This document shows positions 39,990-49,393 of a DNA stretch of 64,000 nt, piece after piece (the stretch's first letter is position 1; each line of letters begins with the position of its first letter). The stretch comes from Pseudomonas resinovorans NBRC 106553 (GTDB lineage Bacteria > Pseudomonadota > Gammaproteobacteria > Pseudomonadales > Pseudomonadaceae), in contig NC_021499.1 in NCBI RefSeq assembly GCF_000412695.1, positions 1,488,001-1,552,000 of the forward strand, in the 5' to 3' direction. The notes below the pieces were generated by a model. The model did not search any database. It was not told the origin of the DNA and saw only the letters and a program-made list of their open reading frames with translations. Position numbers and translations under genes: made by a program.

Positions 39990-40894
39990 GGCGCCTCCGG
40001 GAGCTTGGCAAGGTTGGGCTGGGCCGGGTGCTGCAGGCGCGCGGCGGCCAGGGTGTTCTTCATCAGGAAGGCGATGGTCATGGGGCCGACGCCGCCGGGC
40101 ACCGGGGTGATGGCGGCGGCGTGGGCGAGGGCGGAGTCGAAGTCCACGTCACCCACCAGTTTCGAACGGCCGTCTTCTTCGATGCGGTTGATGCCCACAT
40201 CGATGACCACGGCGCCGGGCTTGATCCACTCGGCATCCACCAGGCGCGGGCGGCCCACGGCGGCGACCACGATGTCGGCCTGGCGGCACAGATCCTTCAG
40301 GTTGGCGCTCTTTGAATGCACCACGGTGACCGTGCAGTGGGCCTTCAGCAGCAGGGCGGCCATGGGCTTGCCGACGATATTCGAGCGGCCGATCACCACC
40401 GCGTGCTTGCCGGCGAGGTCGCCGCAGGTGTCCTCAAGCAGGCGCAGGCAACCGGCGGGGGTGCAGGGGGTGAGCACCTCGCGGCCCTGGCTGAGGCCGC
40501 CGACGTTTTCGGCATGGAAACCGTCCACATCCTTCAGCGGACTCACGGCCTGGAGCACGCGGCTCTCGTCGATATGCCCCGGCAGCGGCAGCTGGACGAG
40601 GATGCCGTTGACGCTGTCATCGCCGTTGAGCGTGTGGATAAGTTGCAGCAGCTCGGCCTCGGCGGTGTCCGCCGGCAGCTTGTGCTCCAGGGAGCGAATG
40701 CCGCACTCCTCGGCGCGCAGCACCTTGTTGCGCACATAGACCTGGCTGGCCGGGTCCTGGCCCACCAGCACCACGGCCAGGCCCGGGGCGAGGCCTGCGG
40801 CTTTCATTTGCCGCACCTCGGCGCTCACCTCCGCCAGCACGCGGGCGGCGGCGGCCTTGCCGTCGATCAGCTTGATAGGGGCTTGTGCGTTCAC
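39971..40894 (-). CDS. folD: FolD methylene-THF dehydrogenase/cyclohydrolase, copy 1
   Basis: A 307-residue bifunctional enzyme that converts 5,10-methylene-THF to 10-formyl-THF. Signatures: [40 protein letters not shown] and [14 protein letters not shown]. It overlaps purU by 4 bp upstream and mgdA by 19 bp downstream. Its position, and the near-identical second copy at 57139-58050, point to a dedicated role oxidising methylamine-derived carbon rather than housekeeping. Confidence 0.92.
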   Translation of the reverse strand: MNAQAPIKLIDGKAAAARVLAEVSAEVRQMKAAGLAPGLAVVLVGQDPASQVYVRNKVLRAEECGIRSLEHKLPADTAEAELLQLIHTLNGDDSVNGILVQLPLPGHIDESRVLQAVSPLKDVDGFHAENVGGLSQGREVLTPCTPAGCLRLLEDTCGDLAGKHAVVIGRSNIVGKPMAALLLKAHCTVTVVHSKSANLKDLCRQADIVVAAVGRPRLVDAEWIKPGAVVIDVGINRIEEDGRSKLVGDVDFDSALAHAAAITPVPGGVGPMTIAFLMKNTLAAARLQHPAQPNLAKLPEAPCRSIS

Positions 40895-41757
40895 CGGAAG
40901 ATCACCGTACGGTCGCCATTGAGGAAGACCCGGTGCTCCAGGTGGTACTTCACCGCCTTGGACAGGGCCACCGTCTCGGTATCGCGGCCGATGGCGACCA
41001 GGTCGTCGGGCAGGTAGGCGTGGTCCACGCGCTGCACTTCCTGCTCGATGATCGGGCCCTCGTCGAGGTCGCTGGTTACGTAGTGGGCAGTAGCGCCGAT
41101 CAGCTTCACGCCGCGCTCATAGGCCTGGTGATAGGGCTTGGCGCCCTTGAAGCCGGGCAGGAACGAGTGGTGGATGTTGATGGCGCGGCCGGACAGCTGG
41201 CGGCAGAGGTCATCGGAGAGGATCTGCATGTAGCGGGCGAGCACCACCAGCTCGGTGCCGGTCTCGTCGATGATCTGCAGCAGGGCCGATTCCTGCTGGG
41301 ATTTGGTGTCGCGGGTCACCGGCAGATAGATGAAGCGGATGCCCTCGCGCTCGGCCATGGGCCGCAGGTCCAGGTGGTTGGAGACGATGGCGGTGATCTG
41401 CATGTCCATCTCGCCTTTGTGGTGGCGATAGAGCAGGTCGGCCAGGCAGTGGTCGTACTTGCTCACCATCAGCAGCACGCGCATGGGCTGGGTGGTGCCG
41501 TGCAGGGACCACTCCATCTCGAAGCGGCGGGCCACCGCGTCGAAGCCCTGCTCAACTTCGTCGATGTCGCCCTCGTACTGGTCGTTGAAGCGGAACACCG
41601 CGCGCATGAAGAAGCGGCCGCTGGTGTCGTCGTCGAACTGCGACATCTCGCTGATGTAGCAACCCTTCTCCGCGAGGTAGGTGGTCACCGCCGCAACGAT
41701 GCCGGACGTCGCCGGGCAACTGATCTTGAGGATGTAATGGCTGGTGGCGTGTTGCAT
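40891..41757 (-). CDS. purU: Formyltetrahydrofolate deformylase, copy 1
   Basis: A 288-residue PurU: an N-terminal ACT domain (about 8-90) and a C-terminal formyltransferase-fold domain with [33 protein letters not shown] and [10 protein letters not shown]. It hydrolyses 10-formyl-THF to formate and THF, closing the one-carbon cycle in this pathway. First gene of the purU-folD-mgdABCD operon. Upstream (41758-42082) are AT-rich palindromes likely to be operators. Confidence 0.92.
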   Translation of the reverse strand: MQHATSHYILKISCPATSGIVAAVTTYLAEKGCYISEMSQFDDDTSGRFFMRAVFRFNDQYEGDIDEVEQGFDAVARRFEMEWSLHGTTQPMRVLLMVSKYDHCLADLLYRHHKGEMDMQITAIVSNHLDLRPMAEREGIRFIYLPVTRDTKSQQESALLQIIDETGTELVVLARYMQILSDDLCRQLSGRAINIHHSFLPGFKGAKPYHQAYERGVKLIGATAHYVTSDLDEGPIIEQEVQRVDHAYLPDDLVAIGRDTETVALSKAVKYHLEHRVFLNGDRTVIFR

Positions 41758-41849
41758 GTCGGGTCCTCGATTGGGGGGCGGCAGCTCATCGCAAGGCGGG
41801 AAAATTGCATGGGTGAAACGGGATTTCGTCCCTGAAATATTTTTACTGT

Positions 41850-41868
41850 CAGGAAATTAAAATTCCTG
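41850..41868. promoter_or_regulatory. Candidate XRE-cupin operator upstream of purU
   Basis: CAGGAAATTAAAATTCCTG, with 6-bp perfect arms (CAGGAA/TTCCTG). It matches the GGAAA-N5-TTTCC pattern seen at 42878 and 47936. It is 93 bp upstream of the purU start. Confidence 0.6.
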
Positions 41869-41911
41869 TTGCGCTTTTATAGGCGAAGTAAATCTGCAGG
41901 TCTAGCCTGTT

Positions 41912-41944
41912 GGGAAAATTTTTATCCTGTCAGGAAACTTTTCG
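41912..41944. promoter_or_regulatory. Second GGAAA-type operator cluster upstream of purU
   Basis: Contains GGGAAAATTTTTATCC and CAGGAAACTTTTCG back to back. Both are imperfect versions of the same palindrome, about 155-190 bp upstream of the purU start. Confidence 0.45.
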
Positions 41945-41957
41945 TGCGGCGTCTGGC

Positions 41958-42070
41958 AGCCCTGCGGGCTGCTTGGCGAATGAATTCGCCCCTACAGAGG
42001 TTTACCGGACCGGGTGCGTAGGATGGGTTGAGCGAAGCGATACCCATCGGTGGAGATCGATGGGTATCGG
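41958..42070. repeat. Family B half plus truncated family A repeat
   Basis: Family B half GGCGAATGAATTCGCCCCTAC ends at about 41993, and a family A element starts at 42018 (GTAGGATGGGTTGAGCGAAG) and stops after ATGGGTATCGG at 42070 without its closing arm. Confidence 0.65.
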
Positions 42071-42082
42071 AATGGGCGGACT

Positions 42083-42676
42083 TTACTCGTTGCCGTAGTT
42101 CATCACCGACAACAGGCGGATCGGCACCTGCAGCAGCTTCTCCGGGCCGTGGGGGATGTCGCCGTCGAAGGTCAGGCTGTCGCCGGCCTGCATGTGGTAG
42201 AGCTGGTTGCCGTGGCGGTACACCAGCTCGCCCTCCAGCAGGTGGAGGAACTCGGTGCCGGGGTGGGCGAAGGTGGGGAACTCCTCGCTGGCGTCATCCA
42301 TGCTCACCATGTAGGCCTCGAAGTTCTTCTTCGGCCCGCGCGTGTGGTTGAGCAGGTGGTAGGTGTGGCCCTTCTCGGTGCCGCGGCGGACCACTTCCAT
42401 GCCGTCGCCGGCCTTCACCAGGATGGCGTTTCCGTCGGGCTGGTCGTACTGGCTGAACAGCTTGGACATGGGCATGCCGAGCACGTCGCAGAGGCGGCTC
42501 AGGGTGTCCAGGCTGGTGGAGACCTGGGCGTTCTCGATCTTGCTGAGCATGCCCTGGCTGATCCCGGCGATACGCGCCACGTCCGCCAGCTTCAGCTCCT
42601 GCGCCTGGCGCTGGCGCTTGATCTGCATACCCAGGTACTGCTCCAGGCGGAGGCGAGGTGGGGTTTCGGTGGTCAT
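42083..42676 (-). CDS. XRE-cupin transcriptional regulator
   Basis: A 197-residue regulator. The N-terminal XRE helix-turn-helix (about residues 15-70, LADVARIAGISQGMLSKIEN) precedes a C-terminal cupin effector domain (about 110-190, FAHPGTEFLHLLEGELVYRHG...DIPHGP). Such PuuR/PauR-type proteins repress amine and polyamine genes. It is divergent from gmaS and is the best candidate for binding the GGAAACTAA-type palindromes near purU, gmaS and amtB. The ATG at 42676 is preferred; a GTG six codons upstream lacks a ribosome site. Confidence 0.88.
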   Translation of the reverse strand: MTTETPPRLRLEQYLGMQIKRQRQAQELKLADVARIAGISQGMLSKIENAQVSTSLDTLSRLCDVLGMPMSKLFSQYDQPDGNAILVKAGDGMEVVRRGTEKGHTYHLLNHTRGPKKNFEAYMVSMDDASEEFPTFAHPGTEFLHLLEGELVYRHGNQLYHMQAGDSLTFDGDIPHGPEKLLQVPIRLLSVMNYGNE

Positions 42677-42852
42677 CGGCGGCGAGTCCTGCACGGTTTC
42701 GGTTCAAGAATTATTTTTTCGCACTGGGAAAGTGCAATCCGGAATATCCGGGTTGGATCAGGCTCAGGAACTTTCCCACAGTGAAAACGATTTTCCCATA
42801 TAAACAGTAGCTCGGTGCAAAACCGAGTGCCCTCCCTCCGCGATTTCCAGAT

Positions 42853-42868
42853 TGGCAAGCTGCTTGCA
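42853..42868 (+). promoter_or_regulatory. Sigma-54 promoter of gmaS-mgsABC
   Basis: TGGCAAG-CTGC-TTGCA has the invariant -24 GG and -12 GC at exact spacing. It lies about 160 bp upstream of the gmaS ATG. It implies control by NtrC or another sigma-54 activator under nitrogen limitation. Confidence 0.75.
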
Positions 42869-42875
42869 TTCCTGA

Positions 42876-42893
42876 TGGGAAACTAAGTTTCCT
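42876..42893 (+). promoter_or_regulatory. Candidate operator at gmaS transcription start
   Basis: TGGGAAACTAAGTTTCCT, with core palindrome GGAAACTAAGTTTCC. The GGGAAA begins 9 bp after the -12 element, so it would cover the start site. The amtB promoter has the same layout (10 bp). Further imperfect copies lie at 42724-42797. Confidence 0.65.
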
Positions 42894-43028
42894 GAGTGGA
42901 ATTCGATGTCACAGCCAGGCCGCCAACTGCCCGATCCGACCCGCCGGACCCCGACGCTGGCGCGCCACAGCCTTCCCCATTGCCTGCCTTCCATTGACCG
43001 CCTTGCCCTATTCCAGGAGTGAAGACTC

Positions 43029-44363
43029 ATGTTGCCAACCGAAACGCAGCGCATCATCGAACAGCACGGCATCAAGTACGTGCTGGCCCAGTTCGTCGAT
43101 ATCCATGGCGCCGCGAAAACCAAATCCGTGCCGGTGTCCGGCCTCAAGGCGGTAGCGGAGGAGGGCGCCGGGTTCGCCGGCTTCGCCATCTGCGGCATGG
43201 GCATGGAACCCCACGGCCCGGACTTCATGGCCCGTGGCGACCTCTCCACGCTGATCCCGGTGCCCTGGCAGCCGGGCTACGGCCGGGTGGTGTGCATCGG
43301 CCATGTGGAAGGCAAGCCCTGGGCCTACGACACCCGCTATGTCCTGCAACAACAGGTCCAACGCCTGACCGACAAGGGCTGGACCCTGAACACCGGCCTG
43401 GAGCCGGAATTCAGCCTGTTCCGCCGTGGCGCCGACGGCAAGCTGCAGCTGGTGGATGCCTCCGACAACCTCGACAAGCCCTGCTACGACTACAAGGGCC
43501 TGTCCCGCTCCCGCGAGTTCCTCGAGCGCCTGACCGAGGCCCTGCAGCCGGTGGGCTTCGACATCTACCAGATCGACCACGAGGACGCGAACGGCCAGTT
43601 CGAGATCAACTACACCTACAGCGACGCCATGGAATCGGCGGACCGTTTCACCTTCTTCCGCATGGCCGCCGGCGAGATCGCCAACGACATGGGCATGATC
43701 TGCTCCTTCATGCCCAAGCCCGATCCCAAGCGCGCCGGCAACGGCATGCACTTCCACCTGTCCATCGGCAGCGCCAGCAACAAGAACCTCTTCCACGACC
43801 CGAGCGACCCCAGCGGCATGGGCCTGTCGAAGCTGGCCTACCACTTCGCCGCCGGCCTGCTGGCCCACGGCCCGGCCCTGTGCGCCTTCGCCGCGCCCAC
43901 GGTGAACTCCTACAAGCGCCTGGTGGTGGGCCGCTCCCTCTCGGGGGCGACCTGGGCCCCGGCCTTCATCGCCTTCGGCGCCAACAACCGCTCGGCCATG
44001 GTCCGCGTGCCCTACGGCCGCCTGGAATTCCGCCTGCCAGACGCCGGCTGCAACCCCTACCTGGTGACCGCCGCGATCATCGCCGCCGGCCTCGACGGCA
44101 TCGACCGCCAGCTGGAACCGGACACCGTGTGCAACGAGAACCTCTACAACCTGAGCCTGGAAGAGATCGCCGCGCGCGGCATCAAGACCCTGCCCCAGTC
44201 GCTCAAGGAAGCCTGCGACGCCCTGGAAGCCGACCCGCTGTTCCACGAGGTGCTCGGCCCCGAGATCGTCGACGAATTCATCAAGCAGAAGCGCATGGAG
44301 TGGGTGGAGTACAGCCGCCACGTCTCCGACTGGGAGATCCAGCGCTACACCGAATTTTTCTGA
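43029..44363 (+). CDS. gmaS: Gamma-glutamylmethylamide synthetase (glutamine synthetase family)
   Basis: A 444-residue glutamine-synthetase-type ligase that joins methylamine to glutamate with ATP (EC 6.3.4.12). The start region [15 protein letters not shown] and the ligase core ([43 protein letters not shown]) fit GmaS and the GlnA3-like branch. It heads an operon with mgsABC, which makes methylamine the likely substrate rather than ammonia or polyamines. AGGAG lies 9 bases before the ATG. Upstream are a sigma-54 promoter and a palindromic operator. Confidence 0.9.
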   Translation: MLPTETQRIIEQHGIKYVLAQFVDIHGAAKTKSVPVSGLKAVAEEGAGFAGFAICGMGMEPHGPDFMARGDLSTLIPVPWQPGYGRVVCIGHVEGKPWAYDTRYVLQQQVQRLTDKGWTLNTGLEPEFSLFRRGADGKLQLVDASDNLDKPCYDYKGLSRSREFLERLTEALQPVGFDIYQIDHEDANGQFEINYTYSDAMESADRFTFFRMAAGEIANDMGMICSFMPKPDPKRAGNGMHFHLSIGSASNKNLFHDPSDPSGMGLSKLAYHFAAGLLAHGPALCAFAAPTVNSYKRLVVGRSLSGATWAPAFIAFGANNRSAMVRVPYGRLEFRLPDAGCNPYLVTAAIIAAGLDGIDRQLEPDTVCNENLYNLSLEEIAARGIKTLPQSLKEACDALEADPLFHEVLGPEIVDEFIKQKRMEWVEYSRHVSDWEIQRYTEFF

Positions 44364-44392
44364 TCCCTTTACCTGCCCCGAGGAGACACGCC

Positions 44393-45292
44393 ATGTGCGG
44401 AATCGTAGGTCTTTACCTGAAAAAGCCCGAGCTGGAAGGCCAGCTCGGCAAACTGTTCGAACCCATGCTCGAGGCCATGACCGATCGCGGTCCGGACAGC
44501 GCCGGCTTCGCCATCTACGGCGATGAAGTGGCCGATGGCTGGGTCAAGCTGACCCTGCAGGCCATCGAGGCCGACTACGGCTGGAAGCACCTGATGGGTG
44601 CCCTGGAAGGCCGCCTTGGCTGCTCCCTGGACTGGTTCCAGAACGCCAGCGCCGCTGTGCTCAAGGTCAACTGCGAGGAAGAGCGCGCGCGCGCCGCCCT
44701 CGCCGACCTGGCCCCTGAAGTGCGCATCATGAGCGCCGGCCAGAGCATCGAGATCCTCAAGGGCATGGGCCTGCCGAAGGAAATCTCCGAGCGCTTCGGC
44801 CTCGGCAAGATGAAGGGCAGCCACATCATCGGCCACACCCGCATGGCCACCGAAAGCGCGGTGACCATGGAAGGCAGCCACCCGTTCTCCACCGGCGCCG
44901 ACCTCTGCCTGGTGCACAACGGCTCGCTGTCCAACCACTTCCGCCTGCGCCAGGAACTCAAGCGCCAGGGCATCAGCTTCGAAACCGAGAACGACACCGA
45001 GGTGGCCGCCGGCTACCTGACCTGGCGCCTGCAGCAGGGCGACAGCCTGAAGGAAGCCCTGGACAAGTCCCTGGAGGACCTGGACGGCTTCTTCACCTTC
45101 GCCATCGGCACCCGCAACGGTTTCGCGGTGATCCGCGACCCCATCGCCTGCAAGCCGGCCATCCTCGCCGAGACCGACGACTACGTGGCCATGGCCTCGG
45201 AGTACCAGGCCCTGGCCAGCCTGCCGGGAATCGAAAACGCAAAAGTCTGGGAACCCGAACCAGCCACCATGTACATCTGGGAAAGAGCATGA
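44393..45292 (+). CDS. mgsA: N-methylglutamate synthase subunit A (class II amidotransferase)
   Basis: A 299-residue Ntn-type glutamine amidotransferase (GlxB-like). The protein begins MCGIVGLYL, so Cys2 is the catalytic nucleophile after Met removal; RGPDSAGFAIYGD and HNGSLSNHFRLR are further active-site regions. It would release methylamine from gamma-glutamylmethylamide for transfer. It is 29 bp after gmaS, with GAGGAGA before the ATG. The subunit corresponds to the N-terminal domain of large glutamate synthase. Confidence 0.9.
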   Translation: MCGIVGLYLKKPELEGQLGKLFEPMLEAMTDRGPDSAGFAIYGDEVADGWVKLTLQAIEADYGWKHLMGALEGRLGCSLDWFQNASAAVLKVNCEEERARAALADLAPEVRIMSAGQSIEILKGMGLPKEISERFGLGKMKGSHIIGHTRMATESAVTMEGSHPFSTGADLCLVHNGSLSNHFRLRQELKRQGISFETENDTEVAAGYLTWRLQQGDSLKEALDKSLEDLDGFFTFAIGTRNGFAVIRDPIACKPAILAETDDYVAMASEYQALASLPGIENAKVWEPEPATMYIWERA

Positions 45293-45452
45293 GTCGACCC
45301 ATGCCTGCTGCGCGCACCGATTGCCGCGTCAGGTCCTCGCGATCCGCTCGCCGTACTACTCGTACTGTCTCGCGGATCACTCCGGGCCTTCCTTGCACTC
45401 GGCGCGCTCGCGACGGCCTGACTTCGACTCGACACTTTTTGGAGATTTCCTA

Positions 45453-46127
45453 ATGAAGACCATCGACCTTTCCAGCGCCTCGGTGCGTGATCTGAACCAG
45501 GCCCTGCACGGCGACGTGCAGGACCGCGAATGGGTGGTCACCCACCCGGCCGGCAAGCACAACCTGGCCGTGGGCGTGAACCAGGCCGTGAGCATCGATA
45601 TCAACGGCCACGCCGGCTACTACTGCGCCGGCATGAACCAGAAGGCCAGCGTCACCGTGCACGGCAACGTCGGTGTCGGCGTGGCCGAGAACATGATGTC
45701 CGGCACCGTACGGGTGAAGGGCAGCGCCTCCCAGGCCGCCGGCGCCACCGCCCATGGCGGGCTGCTGGTGATCGAGGGCGACGCCGGTGCCCGTTGCGGC
45801 ATCTCCATGAAGGGCGTCGACATCGTGGTCGGCGGCAGCATCGGCCACATGAGCTGCTTCATGGCCCAGGCCGGGCGCCTGGTGGTCTGCGGCGATGCCG
45901 GCGACGCCCTCGGCGACTCGCTCTACGAGACCCGCATCTACGTCCGCGGCGAGGTGAAGTCCCTGGGTTCGGACTGCATCGAGAAAGAGATGCGCGCCGA
46001 GCACCTGGAAGAGCTCCAGGAGCTGCTCAACCGCGCCGGCTTCGACGCCGACCCGGCCAGCTTCAAGCGCTACGGCTCGGCGCGCACCCTGTACAACTTC
46101 AAGGTCGATAACGCATCCGCCTACTGA
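45453..46127 (+). CDS. mgsB: N-methylglutamate synthase subunit B (GXGXG domain)
   Basis: A 224-residue protein made of the glutamate-synthase C-terminal GXGXG beta-helix (NVGVGVAENMMSGTVRVKG, GGLLVIEGDAGARCGISMKG, VGGSIGHMSCFMAQAGRL). It acts as a structural subunit joining the amidotransferase and synthase parts. GGAGA lies 7 bases before the ATG. The 160-bp gap after mgsA has no visible gene or terminator. Confidence 0.9.
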   Translation: MKTIDLSSASVRDLNQALHGDVQDREWVVTHPAGKHNLAVGVNQAVSIDINGHAGYYCAGMNQKASVTVHGNVGVGVAENMMSGTVRVKGSASQAAGATAHGGLLVIEGDAGARCGISMKGVDIVVGGSIGHMSCFMAQAGRLVVCGDAGDALGDSLYETRIYVRGEVKSLGSDCIEKEMRAEHLEELQELLNRAGFDADPASFKRYGSARTLYNFKVDNASAY

Positions 46128-46156
46128 TCCAGCACCGCCCCGACGAGGAATTGCAA

Positions 46157-47479
46157 ATGAGCGAAAAACACACTCCGGTGCTGCGCGAGTCCGCCACCTT
46201 CGACCGCCTGACCATCCAGGAAATCCAGCGTGCCGCCGAGACCGGCATCTATGACATCCGTGGCGGCGGCACCAAGCGCAAGCTGCCGCACTTCGACGAC
46301 CTGCTGCTGCTCGGCGCCTCGGTCTCCCGCTACCCGCTGGAAGGCTACCGCGAGAAGTGCGGCACCGACGTCGTGCTCGGCACCCGCTTCGCCAAGAAGC
46401 CGATCCACCTGAAGATCCCCGTGACCATCGCCGGCATGAGCTTCGGCGCGCTGTCGGCCAACGCCAAGGAAGCCCTCGGCCGTGGCGCCAGCATCGCCGG
46501 CACCAGCACCACCACCGGCGACGGCGGCATGACCCCGGAAGAGCGCGGCCAGTCCCAGCACCTGGTGTACCAGTACCTGCCGTCGCGTTACGGCATGAAC
46601 CCCGACGATCTGCGCAAGGCCGACGCCATCGAGATCGTCCTCGGCCAGGGCGCCAAGCCGGGCGGCGGCGGCATGCTGCTGGGCATGAAGGTCACCGAGC
46701 GCGTCGCCGGCATGCGCACCCTGCCGGTGGGCGTCGACCAGCGCAGCGCCTGCCGTCACCCCGACTGGACCGGCCCGGACGACCTGGCGATCAAGATCGC
46801 CGAGCTGCGCGAGATCACCGACTGGGAAAAACCCATCTACGTGAAGATCGGCGCCAGCCGCCCCTACTACGACGTCAAGCTGGCGGTGAAGGCCGGCGCC
46901 GACGTGATCGTCCTCGACGGCATGCAGGGCGGCACCGCGGCCACCCAGGAAGTGTTCATCGAGCACGTGGGCATCCCGATCCTCCCGGCCATCCCGCAAG
47001 CCGTGCAGGCCCTGCAGGAGATGGGCATGCACCGCAAGGTGCAGCTGATCGTCTCCGGCGGCATCCGCAATGGCGCCGACGTGGCCAAGGCCATGGCCCT
47101 GGGCGCCGACGCGGTGGCCATCGGCACTGCCGCCCTGGTGGCCCTGGGCGACAACCATCCGCGCCTGGACGACGAACTGAAGAAGATCGGCTCCGCCGCC
47201 GGCTACTACGACGACTGGCAGAACGGCCGCGACCCGGCCGGCATCACCACCCAGGACCCGGAGCTGTCCAAGCGCCTCGACCCGGTGGAAGCCGGCCGCC
47301 GCCTGGCCAACTACCTGCGGGTGCTGGTGCTGGAAGCCCAGACCATGGCACGGGCCTGCGGCAAGTCCCACCTGCACAACCTCGACCCCGAGGACCTGGT
47401 GGCCCTGACCGTGGAAGCCGCCGCCATGGCCCGCGTGCCGCTGGCCGGCACCAGCTGGATTCCGGGGCAGGGTTACTGA
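46157..47479 (+). CDS. mgsC: N-methylglutamate synthase subunit C (FMN synthase)
   Basis: A 440-residue FMN-binding TIM-barrel related to the central synthase domain of glutamate synthase (IPVTIAGMSFGALSANAKEA, TTTGDGGMTPEER, DVIVLDGMQGGTAATQEVF, VSGGIRNGADVAKAMALGAD). With MgsA and MgsB it makes N-methylglutamate. The start ATG 46157 has GAGGA; a TTG two codons upstream is less likely. It is followed by a strong terminator. Confidence 0.92.
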   Translation: MSEKHTPVLRESATFDRLTIQEIQRAAETGIYDIRGGGTKRKLPHFDDLLLLGASVSRYPLEGYREKCGTDVVLGTRFAKKPIHLKIPVTIAGMSFGALSANAKEALGRGASIAGTSTTTGDGGMTPEERGQSQHLVYQYLPSRYGMNPDDLRKADAIEIVLGQGAKPGGGGMLLGMKVTERVAGMRTLPVGVDQRSACRHPDWTGPDDLAIKIAELREITDWEKPIYVKIGASRPYYDVKLAVKAGADVIVLDGMQGGTAATQEVFIEHVGIPILPAIPQAVQALQEMGMHRKVQLIVSGGIRNGADVAKAMALGADAVAIGTAALVALGDNHPRLDDELKKIGSAAGYYDDWQNGRDPAGITTQDPELSKRLDPVEAGRRLANYLRVLVLEAQTMARACGKSHLHNLDPEDLVALTVEAAAMARVPLAGTSWIPGQGY

Positions 47480-47502
47480 TCCGGCGGGTTATCCACGGCA
47501 GA

Positions 47503-47536
47503 AAAGGCCGGCGAGAAATCGCCGGCCTTTTTCTTT
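47503..47536 (+). terminator. Rho-independent terminator after mgsC
   Basis: A 12-bp perfect stem AAAGGCCGGCGA/TCGCCGGCCTTT with a GAAA tetraloop, followed by TTCTTT. Confidence 0.9.
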
Positions 47537-47581
47537 GCGGCACATGTTGGCTGCTGGCGCGGTACGCCTACCGGGCACCCG

Positions 47582-47659
47582 GTAGGATGGGGAGAGCGGA
47601 GCGAAACCCATGCTGCGGCGCTCGGCCACGATGGGTTTCGCAGGCTCTACCCATCCTAC
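47582..47659. repeat. Palindromic intergenic repeat, family A
   Basis: GTAGGATGGGGAGAGCGGAG...CGAAACCCATG and ATGGGTTTCGCAGGCTCTAC...CATCCTAC arms. A further half element reading GGTGGATCGGTGGAGCGTGA lies at about 47729-47748. Confidence 0.8.
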
Positions 47660-47779
47660 GGTCTGTCCGTGAGCAAGGGAGGACGTCGCTTTTCACGTCC
47701 ACCGGCGGTGCCCATTGCGCGCGCCAATGGTGGATCGGTGGAGCGTGATCCACCCTGCGTTCTGCGCATTCTTAATTGG

Positions 47780-47796
47780 CAGGAAATTCAAATTCG
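47780..47796. promoter_or_regulatory. Distal GGAAA-type site upstream of amtB
   Basis: CAGGAAATTCAAATTCG is an imperfect copy of the operator palindrome, about 150 bp upstream of the copy at the amtB start site. The rest of the 583-bp mgsC-amtB gap holds only a terminator, repeats and promoter elements. Confidence 0.4.
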
Positions 47797-47909
47797 CACC
47801 AAGAAAATGCGCCCGACACCGCCGCTGCAACCCACCTGACTCCTGTCCTCTCCGACAAACCCAATCCCATTCAACGACTTAGCAGAAATGTAAGCAGGTG
47901 CTGCGACCT

Positions 47910-47925
47910 TGGCAGGCCAATTGCT
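47910..47925 (+). promoter_or_regulatory. Sigma-54 promoter of amtB-glnK
   Basis: TGGCAGG-CCAA-TTGCT, with the -24 GG and -12 GC at exact spacing, 138 bp upstream of the amtB ATG. amtB-glnK operons are classically NtrC/sigma-54 controlled. Confidence 0.75.
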
Positions 47926-47928
47926 ATG

Positions 47929-47957
47929 CCTGTAGGGAAACTAAATTGCCCTACAGG
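47929..47957 (+). promoter_or_regulatory. Operator palindrome at amtB transcription start
   Basis: Arms CCTGTAGGG and CCCTACAGG are a perfect 9-bp inverted repeat around AAACTAAATTG. The inner GGGAAACTAAA begins 10 bp after the -12 element, as at gmaS. Confidence 0.7.
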
Positions 47958-48062
47958 AAGTTCAAGGTGCAGGCCCGGCCTTTCCCTCCTGGGGCGTACA
48001 GACGGCGGGCCGCACGCCGACAGCGGCCCTGCCGAATCCCCGTCGGTTGGAGGCAACAGGCA

Positions 48063-49382
48063 ATGATCCGGTTTTCACATGTGGGCCGCGGTATGTTGGG
48101 CCTTTCCCTTCTGGTGGGCAGCGTCGCCGCTTCGGCGGACGAAGCCGTGCCCGCGATCAACAGTGGCGACACCGCCTTCGTGGCGCTCTGCTCGCTGGTG
48201 GTGCTGCTGATGACCCTGCCGGGCCTGGCGCTGTTCTACGGCGGCATGGCGCGGACCAAGAACGTGCTGTCGATCCTCATGCAGGTGTTCTGCACCGCCT
48301 CGCTGATGTCGGTGCTCTTCGCCATCTACGGCTACAGCCTGACCTTCACCGACGGCGGTTCGCTGCAGTCGGTGATCGGTGGCCTCGACAAGCTGTTCAT
48401 GGTCGGCATCACCAAGGACTCGGTGGTGGGCACCATCCCCGAATACCTGTACTTCCTGTTCATGCTGCTGTTCGCCGCCATCACCCCGGCGATCATCGTC
48501 GGCGCCTTCGCCGAGCGCATGAAGTTCGCCGCCGTGCTGGTGTTCATGACGGTGTGGCTGACCATCAACTACATCCCCATGGCGCACATGGCCTGGGGTG
48601 GCGGTTGGGTCTTCAACCTCGGTGTGCAGGACTTCGCCGGCGGCAACGTGGTGCACCTCAACGTCGGCATCGCCGCCCTGGTGGGCGCCTGGTTGCTGGG
48701 CCGCCGTCGCGGTTTCGGCACCCCGACCCTGGCGCCCCACAACATGACCATGACCCTCACCGGCGGCTCGCTGCTGTGGGTGGGCTGGCTGGGCTTCTGC
48801 GGTGGCTGCGCCCTGGCCGCCAGCGGCTTCGCCATGCTGGTGATGGTCAACACCATGCTCGCCAGCTGCGCCGGCGCCCTGGGCTGGATGCTCGTCGAGT
48901 GGCAACACCGTGGTCGGCCGAGCCTGTTCGGTGCGGTCTCCGGCGCCATTGCCGGCCTGGTCGCCATCACCCCGGCCTGCGGCTACGTCGGCCCCATGGG
49001 CGCCATCCTGCTGGGCCTGATCGCCGGCCCGGTGTGCGTGTGGTCGGTGGACAAGCTGAAACCCATGATCGGCCTGGACGACGCCTTCGACGTGTTCGGC
49101 GTGCATGGCGTGGCCGGCATCCTCGGCGGCCTGCTGACCCCGGTGTTCGCCCTCACCGCCATCGGCGGCCAGGGCTTCCCCGAGGGCCGCACCCTGTTCG
49201 ACCAGTTGCTGGTGAACGGCGGCGCCATCCTCTTCAGCATCCTCTTCTCGGCCATCACCAGCCTGATCGCCTTCAAGGTGGCGGCGGCGCTGTGCGGCGG
49301 TCTGCGCGTGGACGAGGAAGCCGAGGTGGATGGCCTGGACCTCTCCGCCCACGGCGAAGTCGGCTACAAGTACTCGAACTGA
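48063..49382 (+). CDS. amtB: AmtB-type ammonium/methylammonium transporter
   Basis: A 439-residue inner-membrane channel with a cleavable leader (residues 1-25) and 11 predicted helices. The pore twin histidines lie in NVVHLNVGIAALVGAW and DVFGVHGVAGILGG. AmtB proteins conduct ammonium and methylammonium; in this neighbourhood methylammonium uptake or recapture is plausible. GGAGG precedes the ATG. A glnK gene follows 11 bp later, the standard pairing. Confidence 0.93.
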   Translation: MIRFSHVGRGMLGLSLLVGSVAASADEAVPAINSGDTAFVALCSLVVLLMTLPGLALFYGGMARTKNVLSILMQVFCTASLMSVLFAIYGYSLTFTDGGSLQSVIGGLDKLFMVGITKDSVVGTIPEYLYFLFMLLFAAITPAIIVGAFAERMKFAAVLVFMTVWLTINYIPMAHMAWGGGWVFNLGVQDFAGGNVVHLNVGIAALVGAWLLGRRRGFGTPTLAPHNMTMTLTGGSLLWVGWLGFCGGCALAASGFAMLVMVNTMLASCAGALGWMLVEWQHRGRPSLFGAVSGAIAGLVAITPACGYVGPMGAILLGLIAGPVCVWSVDKLKPMIGLDDAFDVFGVHGVAGILGGLLTPVFALTAIGGQGFPEGRTLFDQLLVNGGAILFSILFSAITSLIAFKVAAALCGGLRVDEEAEVDGLDLSAHGEVGYKYSN

Positions 49383-49393
49383 AGGACGCGGCC

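Noticed and set aside
45293..45452. Small gene between mgsA and mgsB
   Set aside because: No start with a ribosome site and no protein-like frame; treated as an untranslated spacer within the operon.
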